Source of the DNA: Ignavibacteria bacterium
GTDB taxonomy: Bacteria; Bacteroidota; Ignavibacteria; Tepidaquicellales; Tepidaquicellaceae
Assembly: GCA_016719565.1 (NCBI GenBank)
Contig: JADJYU010000001.1
Coordinates: 806,001 to 870,000 of the forward strand
DNA length: 64,000 nt
Reading direction: 5' to 3'
The position numbers and the translations under genes are program-made. The first letter of the stretch is position 1; every line of letters begins with the position of its first letter. Positions 9,964 to 18,908 of this stretch are shown here, piece after piece. The notes under the pieces were generated by a model. The model worked only from the letters and a program-made list of their open reading frames with translations, made no database searches and was not told the origin of the DNA.

Positions 9964-11478
9964 ATGGCGGAGAAATTTAAAAATTTAATTAATGGAGTCT
10001 GGAAAGACTCTTCTGAAGGAAATACATTTGAAAACAGGAATCCTGCGAAATGGAATGAAGATTTAATAGGAATTTTTCCTTCATCTTCAAAAGAAGATGT
10101 TGACGAGGCAGTAGCTGCAGCAAAAGCTGCGTTTGAGAAATGGCGGTTAATACCTGCGCCAAAGCGCGGTGATATACTAAAAGTAGTAGGCGACAGAATG
10201 TCTGAAAGAAAAGATGAGATTGCTTTTGAAATGACTAGAGAAATGGGAAAAGTTTTTGCAGAAACAAAAGGTGATGTTCAGGAAGGTATTGATACTGCTT
10301 ATTATGCAGCCTCTGAAGGTAGAAGGTTATTCGGTTATAATGCTCCGAGTGAATTACAAAATAAAATGAACCTGAGTTTCAGAGTGCCTATAGGTGTTGG
10401 CGGATTTATTACACCATGGAATTTTCCGATGGCTATACCAACATGGAAAATATTTCCCGCTCTTGTTTGCGGAAATACCTGCGTTTTTAAACCGGCAGAA
10501 CTTACACCTAAAACAGCAGCTACACTGATCGAAATAATTGAAGCATCAATTAAAGAAGTTCTTGGAAAGGATTATATTCCGGGAGTCGTTAATATTGTTC
10601 ACGGAAAAGGCAGAATCGTCGGAGAAGCAATAATTTCACATCCCGATGTAGATCTGATTTCTTTCACCGGATCAACTCTGGTAGGAAAAAGGATAAATGA
10701 AGTTGCCGGAGGAGATCTTAAAAGAGTATCGCTTGAACTCGGAGGAAAGAATGCGCAGATAGTTATGGATGACGCAGATACAGAACTTGCGTTGGAAGCA
10801 GTATTATGGGGTGCATTCGGAACGACCGGTCAGAGGTGTACTGCGACATCAAGATTAATTCTTCATAAAGATATATATGACGATTTTATTAAAAGACTAA
10901 CTGAAAAAGTAAATAAACTTAAACTCGGATACGGTAATGAACCTGAATCACAGGTAGGACCCTGTGTAAGCGAATCACAAAGACAGTCAGTACATGACTA
11001 TGTAAAGATCGGTCTTGAAGAAGATAAAGCAAATCTTATCTGCGGAGGTGAGTTCGCAACAGACGAAGAGCTGTCGGAAGGATGGTTTTATAAACCGACG
11101 ATATTTGCAGATGTGACACCGGGGATGCGAATTGAGCAGGAAGAGATTTTTGGTCCGGTGTTATCGGTAATAAAATGCAATGATCTGGATGATGCAATCA
11201 AAATTCTGAACGGAACAAAATACGGATTGTCATCAAGTATATTTACAAAGAATGTAAACGATGCATTCAAAGCGATCAGGGATATTAAGGCGGGAATCAC
11301 TTATGTTAACGGCGCGACAATCGGTGCGGAAGCTCATATGCCTTTTGGCGGAGTAAAGCAAACCGGTAACGGTCACCGGGAAGGCGGATGGACTGTTTAT
11401 GATTTTTATACTGAATGGAAAGCTGTATATATTGATTATTCCGGTAAACTGCAAAGAGCGCAGATAGATAACTATTAA
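9964..11478 (+). CDS. NAD(P)-dependent aldehyde dehydrogenase
   Basis: Soluble aldehyde dehydrogenase of 504 residues, oxidising an aldehyde to the acid. The family signatures are present in order: the cofactor segment TPWNFPMAIPTWKIFPAL (~150-167), FTGST (~236), the general-base Glu in LELGGKN (~258), and the catalytic Cys in TTGQRCTATSR (~292). EEIFGPV and MPFGGVKQTGNGHREGG sit toward the C-terminus. The C-terminal region resembles semialdehyde dehydrogenases (alpha-aminoadipic or alpha-ketoglutaric semialdehyde type), but the substrate cannot be fixed from sequence alone. It appears monocistronic: a long inverted repeat lies 20 bases after the stop, and the next gene is unrelated. Confidence 0.92.
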   Translation: MAEKFKNLINGVWKDSSEGNTFENRNPAKWNEDLIGIFPSSSKEDVDEAVAAAKAAFEKWRLIPAPKRGDILKVVGDRMSERKDEIAFEMTREMGKVFAETKGDVQEGIDTAYYAASEGRRLFGYNAPSELQNKMNLSFRVPIGVGGFITPWNFPMAIPTWKIFPALVCGNTCVFKPAELTPKTAATLIEIIEASIKEVLGKDYIPGVVNIVHGKGRIVGEAIISHPDVDLISFTGSTLVGKRINEVAGGDLKRVSLELGGKNAQIVMDDADTELALEAVLWGAFGTTGQRCTATSRLILHKDIYDDFIKRLTEKVNKLKLGYGNEPESQVGPCVSESQRQSVHDYVKIGLEEDKANLICGGEFATDEELSEGWFYKPTIFADVTPGMRIEQEEIFGPVLSVIKCNDLDDAIKILNGTKYGLSSSIFTKNVNDAFKAIRDIKAGITYVNGATIGAEAHMPFGGVKQTGNGHREGGWTVYDFYTEWKAVYIDYSGKLQRAQIDNY

Positions 11479-11497
11479 GTTTTAGTTTCAGATACAA

Positions 11498-11559
11498 AAC
11501 CTGACAGCTTTTAATTTCAATCTGATTATTAACGGCCTTCCGCGGAAAGCTGTCAGGTT
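11498..11559. repeat. Long perfect inverted repeat with a nested palindrome
   Basis: Fourteen-base arms AACCTGACAGCTTT (11498-11511) and AAAGCTGTCAGGTT (11546-11559) are perfect reverse complements separated by 34 bases. The spacer contains the ten-base palindrome TTCCGCGGAA, which can form its own hairpin. It lies just after the aldehyde dehydrogenase stop. The large loop and the lack of a T-run after the second arm make it an atypical intrinsic terminator. A regulatory RNA structure or a small repeat element is equally possible. Confidence 0.6.
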
Positions 11560-11646
11560 CAGCTCCATATATATAATACTAAATCCAAATTAAATCTTTT
11601 TTTTATAATTTCTAAATACTATATTGACCTCAGTTAGATCTCCTTT

Positions 11647-12390
11647 ATGAAAATTATTTTTATTTCATTCTGTATTTTTATCCTTAACGGCAGCTCCTTC
11701 TCTCAGCAGGAACCATCCCAGTATCTAAATGAAGGTATCCGGTCTGTTGAAGGTGGTGATTTCAGTGATGCTGTGAATTACTTAACTTCTTACCTAAACT
11801 CAAATCCTCAGAACGCTGTAGGAAATTATTACAGAGCTGTAGCGTATTTTTTCTTAAAGGAATATCAGTTTGCAGATCAGGATGCTACTACTGCCATTAC
11901 GGTAAATCCACAGTATAAAGAAGCTTACCTCATCCGCGGGAGAATTTTTACAGCAATGCAGAATTATTCATCAGCTGTTTCTGATTTTACTTCAGCTATT
12001 GATATCGATCCGAATTTCGGAACTGCTTTTATGTACCGGGCTCTTGTGTATAAAAATGAAAATGATTATGCCAATGCTGTTTCAGATCTGAACAGCGCAT
12101 TGACTGTTCAGCCGACCTTATTGGATGCTTATCTTTTCAGAGGTGAGATATATACTGCCATGGGAAGTTACGGAAACGCAATCACTGACTTTAATACATT
12201 CACTGAAAATAATCAGAATCAGGCTGTCTCCCTTATGTCAAGCGGACTTACTCTTTATCAAAATGGAAATTATACCGGAGCTGTTAAAGACCTTACTAAT
12301 GCCGTGAATATAAATCCGGAACTTAATTCTGTTTTAAACAATGTTATTACGGATGCTCAGAATAAATCCGGTTCTGATTACAGCAAATAA
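11647..12390 (+). CDS. Secreted tetratricopeptide-repeat protein
   Basis: A 247-residue exported TPR protein. A signal peptide (KIIFISFCIFILNGSSFSQ) is followed by about six tandem 34-residue TPR units covering almost all of the mature chain. Each shows the usual small/aromatic spacing (for example GNYYRAVAYFFLKEYQFADQ, AYLIRGRIFTAMQNYSSAV and AFMYRALVYKNENDYANAV). Such proteins act as protein-interaction scaffolds in the periplasm or outer membrane. No lipobox Cys or catalytic domain is present. The gene stands alone, and no partner can be deduced from its neighbours. Confidence 0.82.
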   Translation: MKIIFISFCIFILNGSSFSQQEPSQYLNEGIRSVEGGDFSDAVNYLTSYLNSNPQNAVGNYYRAVAYFFLKEYQFADQDATTAITVNPQYKEAYLIRGRIFTAMQNYSSAVSDFTSAIDIDPNFGTAFMYRALVYKNENDYANAVSDLNSALTVQPTLLDAYLFRGEIYTAMGSYGNAITDFNTFTENNQNQAVSLMSSGLTLYQNGNYTGAVKDLTNAVNINPELNSVLNNVITDAQNKSGSDYSK

Positions 12391-12579
12391 AATTACAGTT
12401 CTTTTCTTACTATCCTGAATTTTTCAATATAAAATATTTCCAAAACGGAATATAATTTATTTCAGGATAAATAATTTTAAAGAGATTTAGATAAATATCA
12501 TCCACTTATTGATTACATTTTTTCGGTTACAGATGTTATGATTATGAAATGAATTTATGAATTAAATATATTTTGAACT

Positions 12580-13053
12580 ATGAAAATAATCTCCGGTTTC
12601 CTGTTTGTTGTAATGTTCTTTACAGTAATTTTATTTTCCTGCTCTGACAATAGAAAGGATGAGTCGATTGAATTAAAAACCTTTTCGAGTCAGAATAAAA
12701 ACCAGTTACAGGATAATTTTCAGCAGGATGAATTTTCTTCGGATGCTTCGGATGAAAGTAATTTAAAAGGAATAACTGCACCGGAAATAAAAAACCATAT
12801 CGGAGAAATAGTATCTGTAATAGATATTGTAACCGGTGTACATATATCTGAAAAAGTCGCATATCTTAATTTCGGTAACAAATTTCCAAAAAACGATTTT
12901 TCAGGAGTTATATTTGCAGGTAAATATGAACTCTTTGGGGATCTGAACATCTTTAACAATAAGCGCGTTGAAATCACCGGAAATGTTTCCCAGTTCAGAA
13001 ATAAACCGCAGATAATTTTAAATTCACCTGATCAAATAAAAATAATCAAATAA
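12580..13053 (+). CDS. OB-fold-like lipoprotein
   Basis: A 157-residue lipoprotein. The signal peptide ends in ILFSC (Cys ~21), followed by a low-complexity Ser/Asp/Gln linker (~25-62). The C-terminal ~90 residues (GEIVSVIDIVTGV ... AYLNFGNKFPKNDFSGVIF ... KRVEITGNVSQFRNKPQIILNSPDQIKII) have the strand pattern of the tRNA-anti/OB-fold domain often found in nuclease-associated or DNA-binding envelope proteins. Function unknown. It ends four bases before the era start and probably shares its transcript, though a functional link to era is not expected. Confidence 0.7.
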   Translation: MKIISGFLFVVMFFTVILFSCSDNRKDESIELKTFSSQNKNQLQDNFQQDEFSSDASDESNLKGITAPEIKNHIGEIVSVIDIVTGVHISEKVAYLNFGNKFPKNDFSGVIFAGKYELFGDLNIFNNKRVEITGNVSQFRNKPQIILNSPDQIKIIK

Positions 13054-13057
13054 TGTT

Positions 13058-13957
13058 TTGGTAAAAAAATCCGGCTTTGTAACCATCTTCGGCGCTCCGA
13101 ATGCAGGTAAATCCACCCTGCTTAATGCACTGCTGAATTATAATCTTTCCGTAGTCAATAAAAAAGTTCAGACTACCAGAGACAGAATCCTCGGAATTCT
13201 TACGGAAGAAAATTATCAGATCGTCTTCATTGATACCCCCGGTATTCTCGAACCGAAATACGAACTGCAGAAATTTATGCTGAAGGAAATTAAATCATCT
13301 CTCGAAGAAGCTGACCTCATAATTCATATTATCGATGCTGCCAAAATTAACCTCGATAAATTAAAAAAAATTGACGAGGAGTTTAAAGATCAAATGCATA
13401 ATAAAAAACGTATTATTGTTCTGAATAAAGTGGATCTTATCACTAAATCTAATCTCTTACCCGTTATGGAAAATATTTCTGAAAATTTCGGATATGACGA
13501 TACCGTTCCAGTCTCAGCTGCAAAAGTTGAAAATCTCGATACTCTTAAAAATGTGATCCTGAAATTTCTACCCGAAGGAGAATTTTTTTTCAGTAAAGAT
13601 ACACTTACTAATAAACCTGAAAAATTTTTTGTGTCTGAAATTATCCGTGAAAAGATACTGACTTATTATCATGAAGAAATACCTTATAGTATAATTGTAA
13701 ATGTTACGGAGTTCAAAGAAAGATCCGAAAACCTGATCTTCATTAATGCTGATATTATTGTTGAAAGAGAATCACAGAAAATAATTATTATAGGAAAAGG
13801 CGGCAGCAGCCTTAAGAAACTTGGAAATAAATCACGTTTGGAAATTGAAAAGTTTCTCGGAAAGAAAGTCTATCTTGAACTCTTTGTTAAGATCAGAAAA
13901 GACTGGCGAAATAATAAACGATTTATCCGGGATTACAAATCCGGAGATGCTTCATGA
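13058..13957 (+). CDS. era: GTPase Era (ribosome assembly)
   Basis: Essential GTP-binding protein that binds 16S rRNA during 30S subunit assembly. It has G1 GAPNAGKS (residues 12-19), the QTTRDRI switch I segment, G3 DTPG (~64), G4 NKVD (~125) and G5-like VSAAK. The C-terminal KH domain carries IIIIGKGGSSLKKLG (~243-257), which includes the RNA-binding GxxG-type loop. The 299-residue length is normal. Translation starts at TTG (13058), four bases after the preceding lipoprotein stop. No ATG or GTG is available at the expected N-terminus (VKKSGFVTIFGAPN), so the TTG start is well supported. Confidence 0.95.
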   Translation: MVKKSGFVTIFGAPNAGKSTLLNALLNYNLSVVNKKVQTTRDRILGILTEENYQIVFIDTPGILEPKYELQKFMLKEIKSSLEEADLIIHIIDAAKINLDKLKKIDEEFKDQMHNKKRIIVLNKVDLITKSNLLPVMENISENFGYDDTVPVSAAKVENLDTLKNVILKFLPEGEFFFSKDTLTNKPEKFFVSEIIREKILTYYHEEIPYSIIVNVTEFKERSENLIFINADIIVERESQKIIIIGKGGSSLKKLGNKSRLEIEKFLGKKVYLELFVKIRKDWRNNKRFIRDYKSGDAS

Positions 13958-14262
13958 TTTTAATTGTCTGAAGCATTAATGCCGTAACAGAAAAATCAGC
14001 CCATACTACAGTTATAAATTCCTCTGAATTATTAAAACAGTTATACAAGTATTAATAATATCTTCAAATCATTTCCTTCCTTCAAACATACTGATAAGTG
14101 TAAATGCCCCTATGTCGTATATGTAGAATTCCTTATTACCATTATTATTTATTTTACGGAAGTTTAACAGGTTTTTTTTTAGTTCTTTACAACAATTTTC
14201 AGTAAATTGTAAATTAAAAAAAATTACACTAATTTTAAAAAATCAAAAAAGGATAAAGCAAT
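13958..14262. other. 305-base intergenic region upstream of the lipoprotein-sensor cassette
   Basis: No reading frame or RNA gene is evident. Visible elements are a CCCCTAT heptamer at 14109-14115 (repeated upstream of the 18.9 kb lipoprotein gene), an eight-plus T-run near 14172-14180, and a 7-base inverted repeat ACAATTT/AAATTGT at 14192-14198 and 14204-14210, about 50 bases before the next start. The AAGGA before the ATG at 14263 is a plausible ribosome-binding site. The promoter of the 14.3-18.6 kb genes must lie here, but I could not identify a convincing -33/-7 pair. Confidence 0.5.
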
Positions 14263-14838
14263 ATGAAAACCGTAAAATACTTATTAATAAAATCTGTTTG
14301 CTTAACGGCTCTCACTCTGTTGTTTATAGGCGGATGCACTTCAAGTTCACAAAGCAGCAGCAGCTTAACAACTTCGTTTTTAGTTTCAGATTCTCTTGAT
14401 GACAATATTGAAACTTATCTGGCAGCGCAAAAAAAAATAGATCCGAAGATCTGCGCAGATCTGGCGGATCTTGAATCAAGATACGGGGTAAACTGCCCGG
14501 ATTCTGTCTGTATATCCTGTAATACGGATATTTCTATCTCCTCTCATGTAATAGAGGACAGAATAATTGCTTATATATACTGCGCTGAAGAGATCGGAGA
14601 AAAAGTGGTTTGTCTCGATCTTGTCGAGGATAATATTCTTGATTCGATCCGGTATAAAGAAAGCGTGATTCTGAAATATAATGAATGCTGTCCTTATCCG
14701 GTGAGTTACAGAGACCGCAAAAATCAAATTTTAAATCATCAGCGTGATCTCGATAGAGCAAAATTTATAACAAATTATCTTTATATGAAACTTAATATTG
14801 TAAATGAACTCATTACTTATCTCGGCATTAAAAACTGA
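14263..14838 (+). CDS. Cysteine-rich lipoprotein preceding a sensor kinase
   Basis: A 191-residue predicted lipoprotein. The signal peptide ends in FIGGC (Cys ~26), then a Ser-rich spacer. The mature domain has an unusual number of cysteines (KICADL, NCPDSVCISC, YCAEE, VCLDL, NECCPYP), which suggests disulfides or metal binding. The C-terminal half (RDRKNQILNHQRDLDRAKF ... MKLNIVNELITYLG) is likely helical or coiled-coil. I do not recognise the family. It ends 27 bases before the propeller sensor kinase on the same strand, so a periplasmic sensing or accessory role for that kinase is a reasonable but untested inference. Confidence 0.7.
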   Translation: MKTVKYLLIKSVCLTALTLLFIGGCTSSSQSSSSLTTSFLVSDSLDDNIETYLAAQKKIDPKICADLADLESRYGVNCPDSVCISCNTDISISSHVIEDRIIAYIYCAEEIGEKVVCLDLVEDNILDSIRYKESVILKYNECCPYPVSYRDRKNQILNHQRDLDRAKFITNYLYMKLNIVNELITYLGIKN

Positions 14839-14865
14839 TTATAATTCAGAAAAATATTTCTTCAT

Positions 14866-17800
14866 ATGAGATTTGAAAGAATTTCACCGGAAGAAGGATT
14901 GTCGCAAAGTCTTGTAAGCAGCATTTGTCAGGATGTGACGGGATTTATGTGGTTTGGCACTCACGACGGTCTTAACAGGTATGACGGTAACTCTGTCAGA
15001 ATATTTGAAAATGAAATCTCCGACCCTGAAAGTATCAGTAATAATCAGATCGAATATCTGCTCCGGGATTTGAAAAATAATTTATGGATAGGGTGTAATG
15101 ATGAATTCATTTCACTGTATGACAAATACAGGGAAAAATTTATTAATATTCCTTTAAATCTTAATAATAATACTTCCGCTAAAGCAAATAATATTTCGGG
15201 AATGTCAGAAGATCATTTTGGGAATATCTGGATAGCTGCTCACGGAGGCGGTCTGATAAAATTTGATTCGAAAACAATGACATCCGTAAGATTCTGTAAA
15301 GAAACAGATATGACAGGTAATTTCAGCAGCAACTCTATCATGTGCATTTATGCAGACCGCTCAGGTAATATTATTGCAGGAACAAGGGACAAGGGATTGA
15401 TACTTATTAAACAGATCAGCTCGGATGTATGCAGTGTAGAATTAACCGGAAAGATTAACGATAAATTAATAAATAACGATATAAAGTTTTTCTTTGAAGG
15501 TCCTGAAAATAATATCTGGGTCGGTACAAGACTTGGTCTGAAGAAATTTAATGTAAATAAAAAAATATTTGAAGATTATAGGTTCGGGGGAAATTTCAGC
15601 GAAAAAATTAAAAGCGAACATGTAACCTGTATGTGCGAGGACAAGAATACAAATATCTGGATAGGCACGAGAAACAACGGGCTTTATTATTTTGATCTTA
15701 GCAAAGACGTTTCTGAAAATTTCATGCAAAATAAAACCGATAAATATTCTGTCAGCAATGATACGATACTCAGTCTCTACTGTGATAATTCAAATGTAAT
15801 GTGGGCAGGTACGCTAGGCGGAGGCGTATGCAGGACAGACTGCAGTGCGAAAAAATTCTATCACATTCCTTTCGTAAAAGACTCTGATGACGGGCATGAA
15901 GCAAACATAATTATGTGCTTTGCAGAAGATGACAAAAATAATCTCTGGGTAGGGACGCTTCTTTCAGGAGTATTTAAGATCAATAAAAAAACAGGTCATA
16001 CTAAAAGTTTTAAAGATAAAGATGATTCAACGGGCTTTAAGGGAAAATCTGTTTTTGCGATCCTTCATGATAATGAAAAAGTCTGGATAGGAGCTAATGC
16101 AGGTGGATTAAATATGTATGATCCTGTTTCGGAAAAATTGACCAACTTTAAAAACGCGGAAAATAATGCTGCTGATGTTTATTCGCTTATGAAGGGAAGT
16201 GACACTAACAGGAATTATATTTATTGTGGGACAAGCTATTCCGGTATTTGGAAATTTAATAAAGTAACTGAAAAATTCGAAAAGTTTTCGAATTCAGATT
16301 CAGATAAATTTCATATCTCAAGCAATCAGATAAGAACAATGATAACCGATTCATCAGGTAAAATATGGGCAGGTACAATTACAAACGGAGTGAATGTGTT
16401 TGATGAAAAAAATCAAACGGTAGAATACTTCACTTACACAGCAGAAAATTCCGGAGGAATTCCGGATAAGCATATCAAAGTAATTCTGGAGGAGGATGAA
16501 AATACACTTTGGCTTGGAACGCAGTTCAGCGGGATCTGCAGATTTGATAAATCCGGAAAAAATATAAAAACATTTTCAGTAAAGGATGGACTTTCGAATA
16601 ATATTGTACAGGGAATGCTTAATGATAATACCGAAAATATCTGGATAAGTACAAACAACGGACTTAATAAATTCAATAAAACTACAGGTGAGTTCAGAAA
16701 ATATTATCGTGAAGACGGACTGCAGAGTAATGAATTCAATGACGGAGCTTTTTTCAGATCAGAAGACGGGACTTTTTATTTCGGCGGTGTGAACGGTTAT
16801 AATTATTTCAAACCTGATGAGATCACCGATAATGAATATATTCCGGAAATTGTGATCACGGATATTAAACTCTTCAATGAGTCATTAAGCATAAACGACA
16901 GTAATTTATTTTTAAAACGCTCAGCAATTTATACTGACAGTTTAGATCTCACTTACAGGGAAAGTGTTTTATCATTTGAATTTGCAGCGCTTGTATTTAA
17001 TAATCCGGGAAAAAATCAATATGCATATATGATGGAAGGGTTTGACAAAGACTGGATCTACTGCGGTAAAAAACATGAAGCTACATATACAAATCTTGAT
17101 CCGGGTAGATATACATTCAGAGTTAAGGGTTCAAATAATGACGGAATCTGGAATGAGAAAGGATCTTCACTTGAGATCACCATATCACCACCATTCTGGA
17201 AAACATGGTGGTTCAAAAGTCTTGGAGCCGCAGCCGGATTTGCTGCAACGGGACTTACCTATAAACAAAAACTCAATAAAATTAATAAAGAGAAATTATA
17301 TCAGGAAGAGTTTTCCAGAAAGCTGATCGAATCTCAGGAAACAGAAAGAAAAAAAATTGCCGGTGAACTTCATCACACGATTGCGCATGATGTATTGCTT
17401 ACAAAAAATAAAGCGCTGATCGCTTTAAAAAACCCTGAGGACAATGAGAATCTTTCAAAAGCCATAAATGAAATATCTGATCTTGCTTCAGAGACTTTAA
17501 AAGATATAAGAGAAATTTCCTATAATCTGCATCCGCATCAGCTGGAAAGACTCGGATTTACAAAAGCCATAAATTCCATACTCAACGACTTTTCCAAATC
17601 CACAGACATTTCACTAGAAAGCGAATTACACAGTGTTAATGATATACTGGACAAGCAGAATGAGATAATAATTTTCAGAATAATACAGGAATGTCTGAAC
17701 AATGTAATGAAACATTCGGGAGCGGATAAAGCGGAAGTAAAAGTTCTGAATCTTGAAGAAGGAATTCTCATCAACGTAATTGACAACGGTATTGGATTTG

Positions 17801-17955
17801 ACGAAAAAGAAAAACAGCTCGGGAAATCATACGGCATAGGACTTTCGAGTATTTCAGAAAGAGTAAAATATCTTAACGGAGATCTTAAAATAATTAGCGA
17901 GCCGGGCAGCGGAACGGCAGTTAAAATTTTTATACCAACCCAGAAAACATCATGA
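14866..17955 (+). CDS. Two-component-propeller sensor histidine kinase (HisKA_3 type) without an evident signal peptide
   Basis: A 1029-residue kinase. Residues ~1-650 carry about 13-14 Reg_prop repeats (GFMWFGTHDGLNRYDG, NNIWVGTRLGLKKFN, GKIWAGTITNGVNVFD and similar), forming a double beta-propeller. A Y_Y_Y domain (~690-775, ending SPPFWKTWWF) follows. Then come a weak hydrophobic segment (~783-797), the HisKA_3 H-box ETERKKIAGELHH with His836, and a HATPase_c domain (NVMKHSGADKA, DNGIGFDEKE, GIGLSSISERV). Two features are odd. No signal peptide precedes the propeller, which is normally periplasmic, and a stop just upstream leaves no room for one. The residue after the phospho-His is His rather than the usual Asp. 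It overlaps the response regulator by four bases (ATGA). Confidence 0.88.
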   Translation: MRFERISPEEGLSQSLVSSICQDVTGFMWFGTHDGLNRYDGNSVRIFENEISDPESISNNQIEYLLRDLKNNLWIGCNDEFISLYDKYREKFINIPLNLNNNTSAKANNISGMSEDHFGNIWIAAHGGGLIKFDSKTMTSVRFCKETDMTGNFSSNSIMCIYADRSGNIIAGTRDKGLILIKQISSDVCSVELTGKINDKLINNDIKFFFEGPENNIWVGTRLGLKKFNVNKKIFEDYRFGGNFSEKIKSEHVTCMCEDKNTNIWIGTRNNGLYYFDLSKDVSENFMQNKTDKYSVSNDTILSLYCDNSNVMWAGTLGGGVCRTDCSAKKFYHIPFVKDSDDGHEANIIMCFAEDDKNNLWVGTLLSGVFKINKKTGHTKSFKDKDDSTGFKGKSVFAILHDNEKVWIGANAGGLNMYDPVSEKLTNFKNAENNAADVYSLMKGSDTNRNYIYCGTSYSGIWKFNKVTEKFEKFSNSDSDKFHISSNQIRTMITDSSGKIWAGTITNGVNVFDEKNQTVEYFTYTAENSGGIPDKHIKVILEEDENTLWLGTQFSGICRFDKSGKNIKTFSVKDGLSNNIVQGMLNDNTENIWISTNNGLNKFNKTTGEFRKYYREDGLQSNEFNDGAFFRSEDGTFYFGGVNGYNYFKPDEITDNEYIPEIVITDIKLFNESLSINDSNLFLKRSAIYTDSLDLTYRESVLSFEFAALVFNNPGKNQYAYMMEGFDKDWIYCGKKHEATYTNLDPGRYTFRVKGSNNDGIWNEKGSSLEITISPPFWKTWWFKSLGAAAGFAATGLTYKQKLNKINKEKLYQEEFSRKLIESQETERKKIAGELHHTIAHDVLLTKNKALIALKNPEDNENLSKAINEISDLASETLKDIREISYNLHPHQLERLGFTKAINSILNDFSKSTDISLESELHSVNDILDKQNEIIIFRIIQECLNNVMKHSGADKAEVKVLNLEEGILINVIDNGIGFDEKEKQLGKSYGIGLSSISERVKYLNGDLKIISEPGSGTAVKIFIPTQKTS

Positions 17956-18611
17956 AAGAAAAAGAAAAAATAAAATTAATATTCGCAGATGATCATCCGA
18001 TATTCAGGAATGGCTTGAAAAATCTCATTATAGAAGATCATGAAATTGATTTCCTCGGGGAAGCTGAAAACGGAGAGAAAGCACTTACGCTTATTTCTGA
18101 ATTCAAACCTGACATTGCGCTGCTGGATATTGACATGCCTAAAATGACGGGCCTGGAAGTGCTAAAAGAAATTAATAAAAATAAAGTTAAAGTAAGAGTA
18201 ATTTTTCTTTCAGTGTATGCATCCGAAGATATTTTTGATGAAGCAATGGAGCTCGGTATAAGCGGCTACGTCCTGAAAGACGGCGCAGTCAATGAAATTC
18301 TCGAATGTATTCATAAAGTCTATGATGGAGAATATTACATCAGTCCCGCTGTATCAAATTTATTTATTAACAGAAGAGATAAAATAAAACGTCTTGAAAC
18401 AGATAAACCCGCGCTTTCAAATCTGACAAAAACGGAAATGATAATACTCAAATACATTTCACAAAAAATGACAAGCAAGGAAATTGCCGAAGAACTTTTC
18501 ATCAGTATAAAGACTGTTGAAAATCACCGCACCAATATCAGCAATAAACTCGGACTTAAAGGGTCTCACAGTCTTTTGACATTCGCGATCGAAAACCGCG
18601 CAGTTCTCTGA
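17952..18611 (+). CDS. NarL/LuxR-family response regulator
   Basis: A 219-residue DNA-binding response regulator and the cognate partner of the preceding propeller kinase, with which it shares the ATGA overlap. The receiver domain (1-~125) has the acidic pocket D13-D14 (FADDHPIF), the phosphorylated D59 (LLDIDMP), a conserved Ser/Thr position (FLSVYAS), and Lys in YVLKDGA. The C-terminal LuxR-type helix-turn-helix (~150-215) reads LTKTEMIILKYISQKMTSKE, then a recognition helix with KTVENHRTNISNKLG. Its targets are unknown. The closest candidates are the lipoprotein genes before the kinase and the lipoprotein/T9SS genes after it. Confidence 0.94.
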   Translation: MKEKEKIKLIFADDHPIFRNGLKNLIIEDHEIDFLGEAENGEKALTLISEFKPDIALLDIDMPKMTGLEVLKEINKNKVKVRVIFLSVYASEDIFDEAMELGISGYVLKDGAVNEILECIHKVYDGEYYISPAVSNLFINRRDKIKRLETDKPALSNLTKTEMIILKYISQKMTSKEIAEELFISIKTVENHRTNISNKLGLKGSHSLLTFAIENRAVL

Positions 18612-18652
18612 ATCTGAAATAAACATCAATTAAAACTTATAATTAAACTAAA

Positions 18653-18690
18653 CAGGGTAAATCCCCCCGGATTTATCCTGATTCTTTTTT
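18653..18690 (+). terminator. Intrinsic terminator of the kinase-regulator operon
   Basis: Twelve-base arms CAGGGTAAATCC (18653-18664) and GGATTTATCCTG (18669-18680) pair with a single G-U and a four-base CCCC loop. They are followed by ATTCTTTTTT. The hairpin lies 41 bases after the response-regulator stop and separates the kinase operon from the downstream lipoprotein genes, which must therefore have their own promoter. Confidence 0.85.
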
Positions 18691-18780
18691 ATACCCCTGC
18701 TTATAAACCCCTATTTATATAAAGTATCCGCCCGTGATTTAAATGTATTCGCATTTATTCTTTCAACAGTTCATTTCCCA

Positions 18781-18851
18781 TAATTTTGTATCAGTTCTTT
18801 AAAATAAAATGAAAGGAGAAAATGAAAATTTTTAACCCGGGTTTTACCTGA
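18781..18851 (+). promoter_or_regulatory. Leader region with a possible -7 element and a nine-codon mini-ORF
   Basis: TAATTTTG (18781-18788) matches the Bacteroidota -7 consensus TAnnTTTG, but no good TTTG lies at -33. Downstream, an AGGAG (18814-18818) sits three bases before an ATG (18822) that opens a nine-residue frame (MKIFNPGFT) ending in TGA at 18849-18851. It contains the palindrome AACCCGGGTT (18834-18843). The next true gene begins at 18909. The mini-ORF could be a translated leader or chance. Confidence 0.3.
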
Positions 18852-18908
18852 TCCACTTCTAATTTAAATCTGATCTATCAGATATTTTATAAACTTAAAA
18901 AAACAAAA

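Noticed and set aside
14866..17955. The kinase as part of a SusCD-type polysaccharide utilisation locus
   Set aside because: No SusC/SusD pair or glycoside hydrolase lies nearby, and the regulator is a separate NarL-type protein rather than a fused AraC-type domain.
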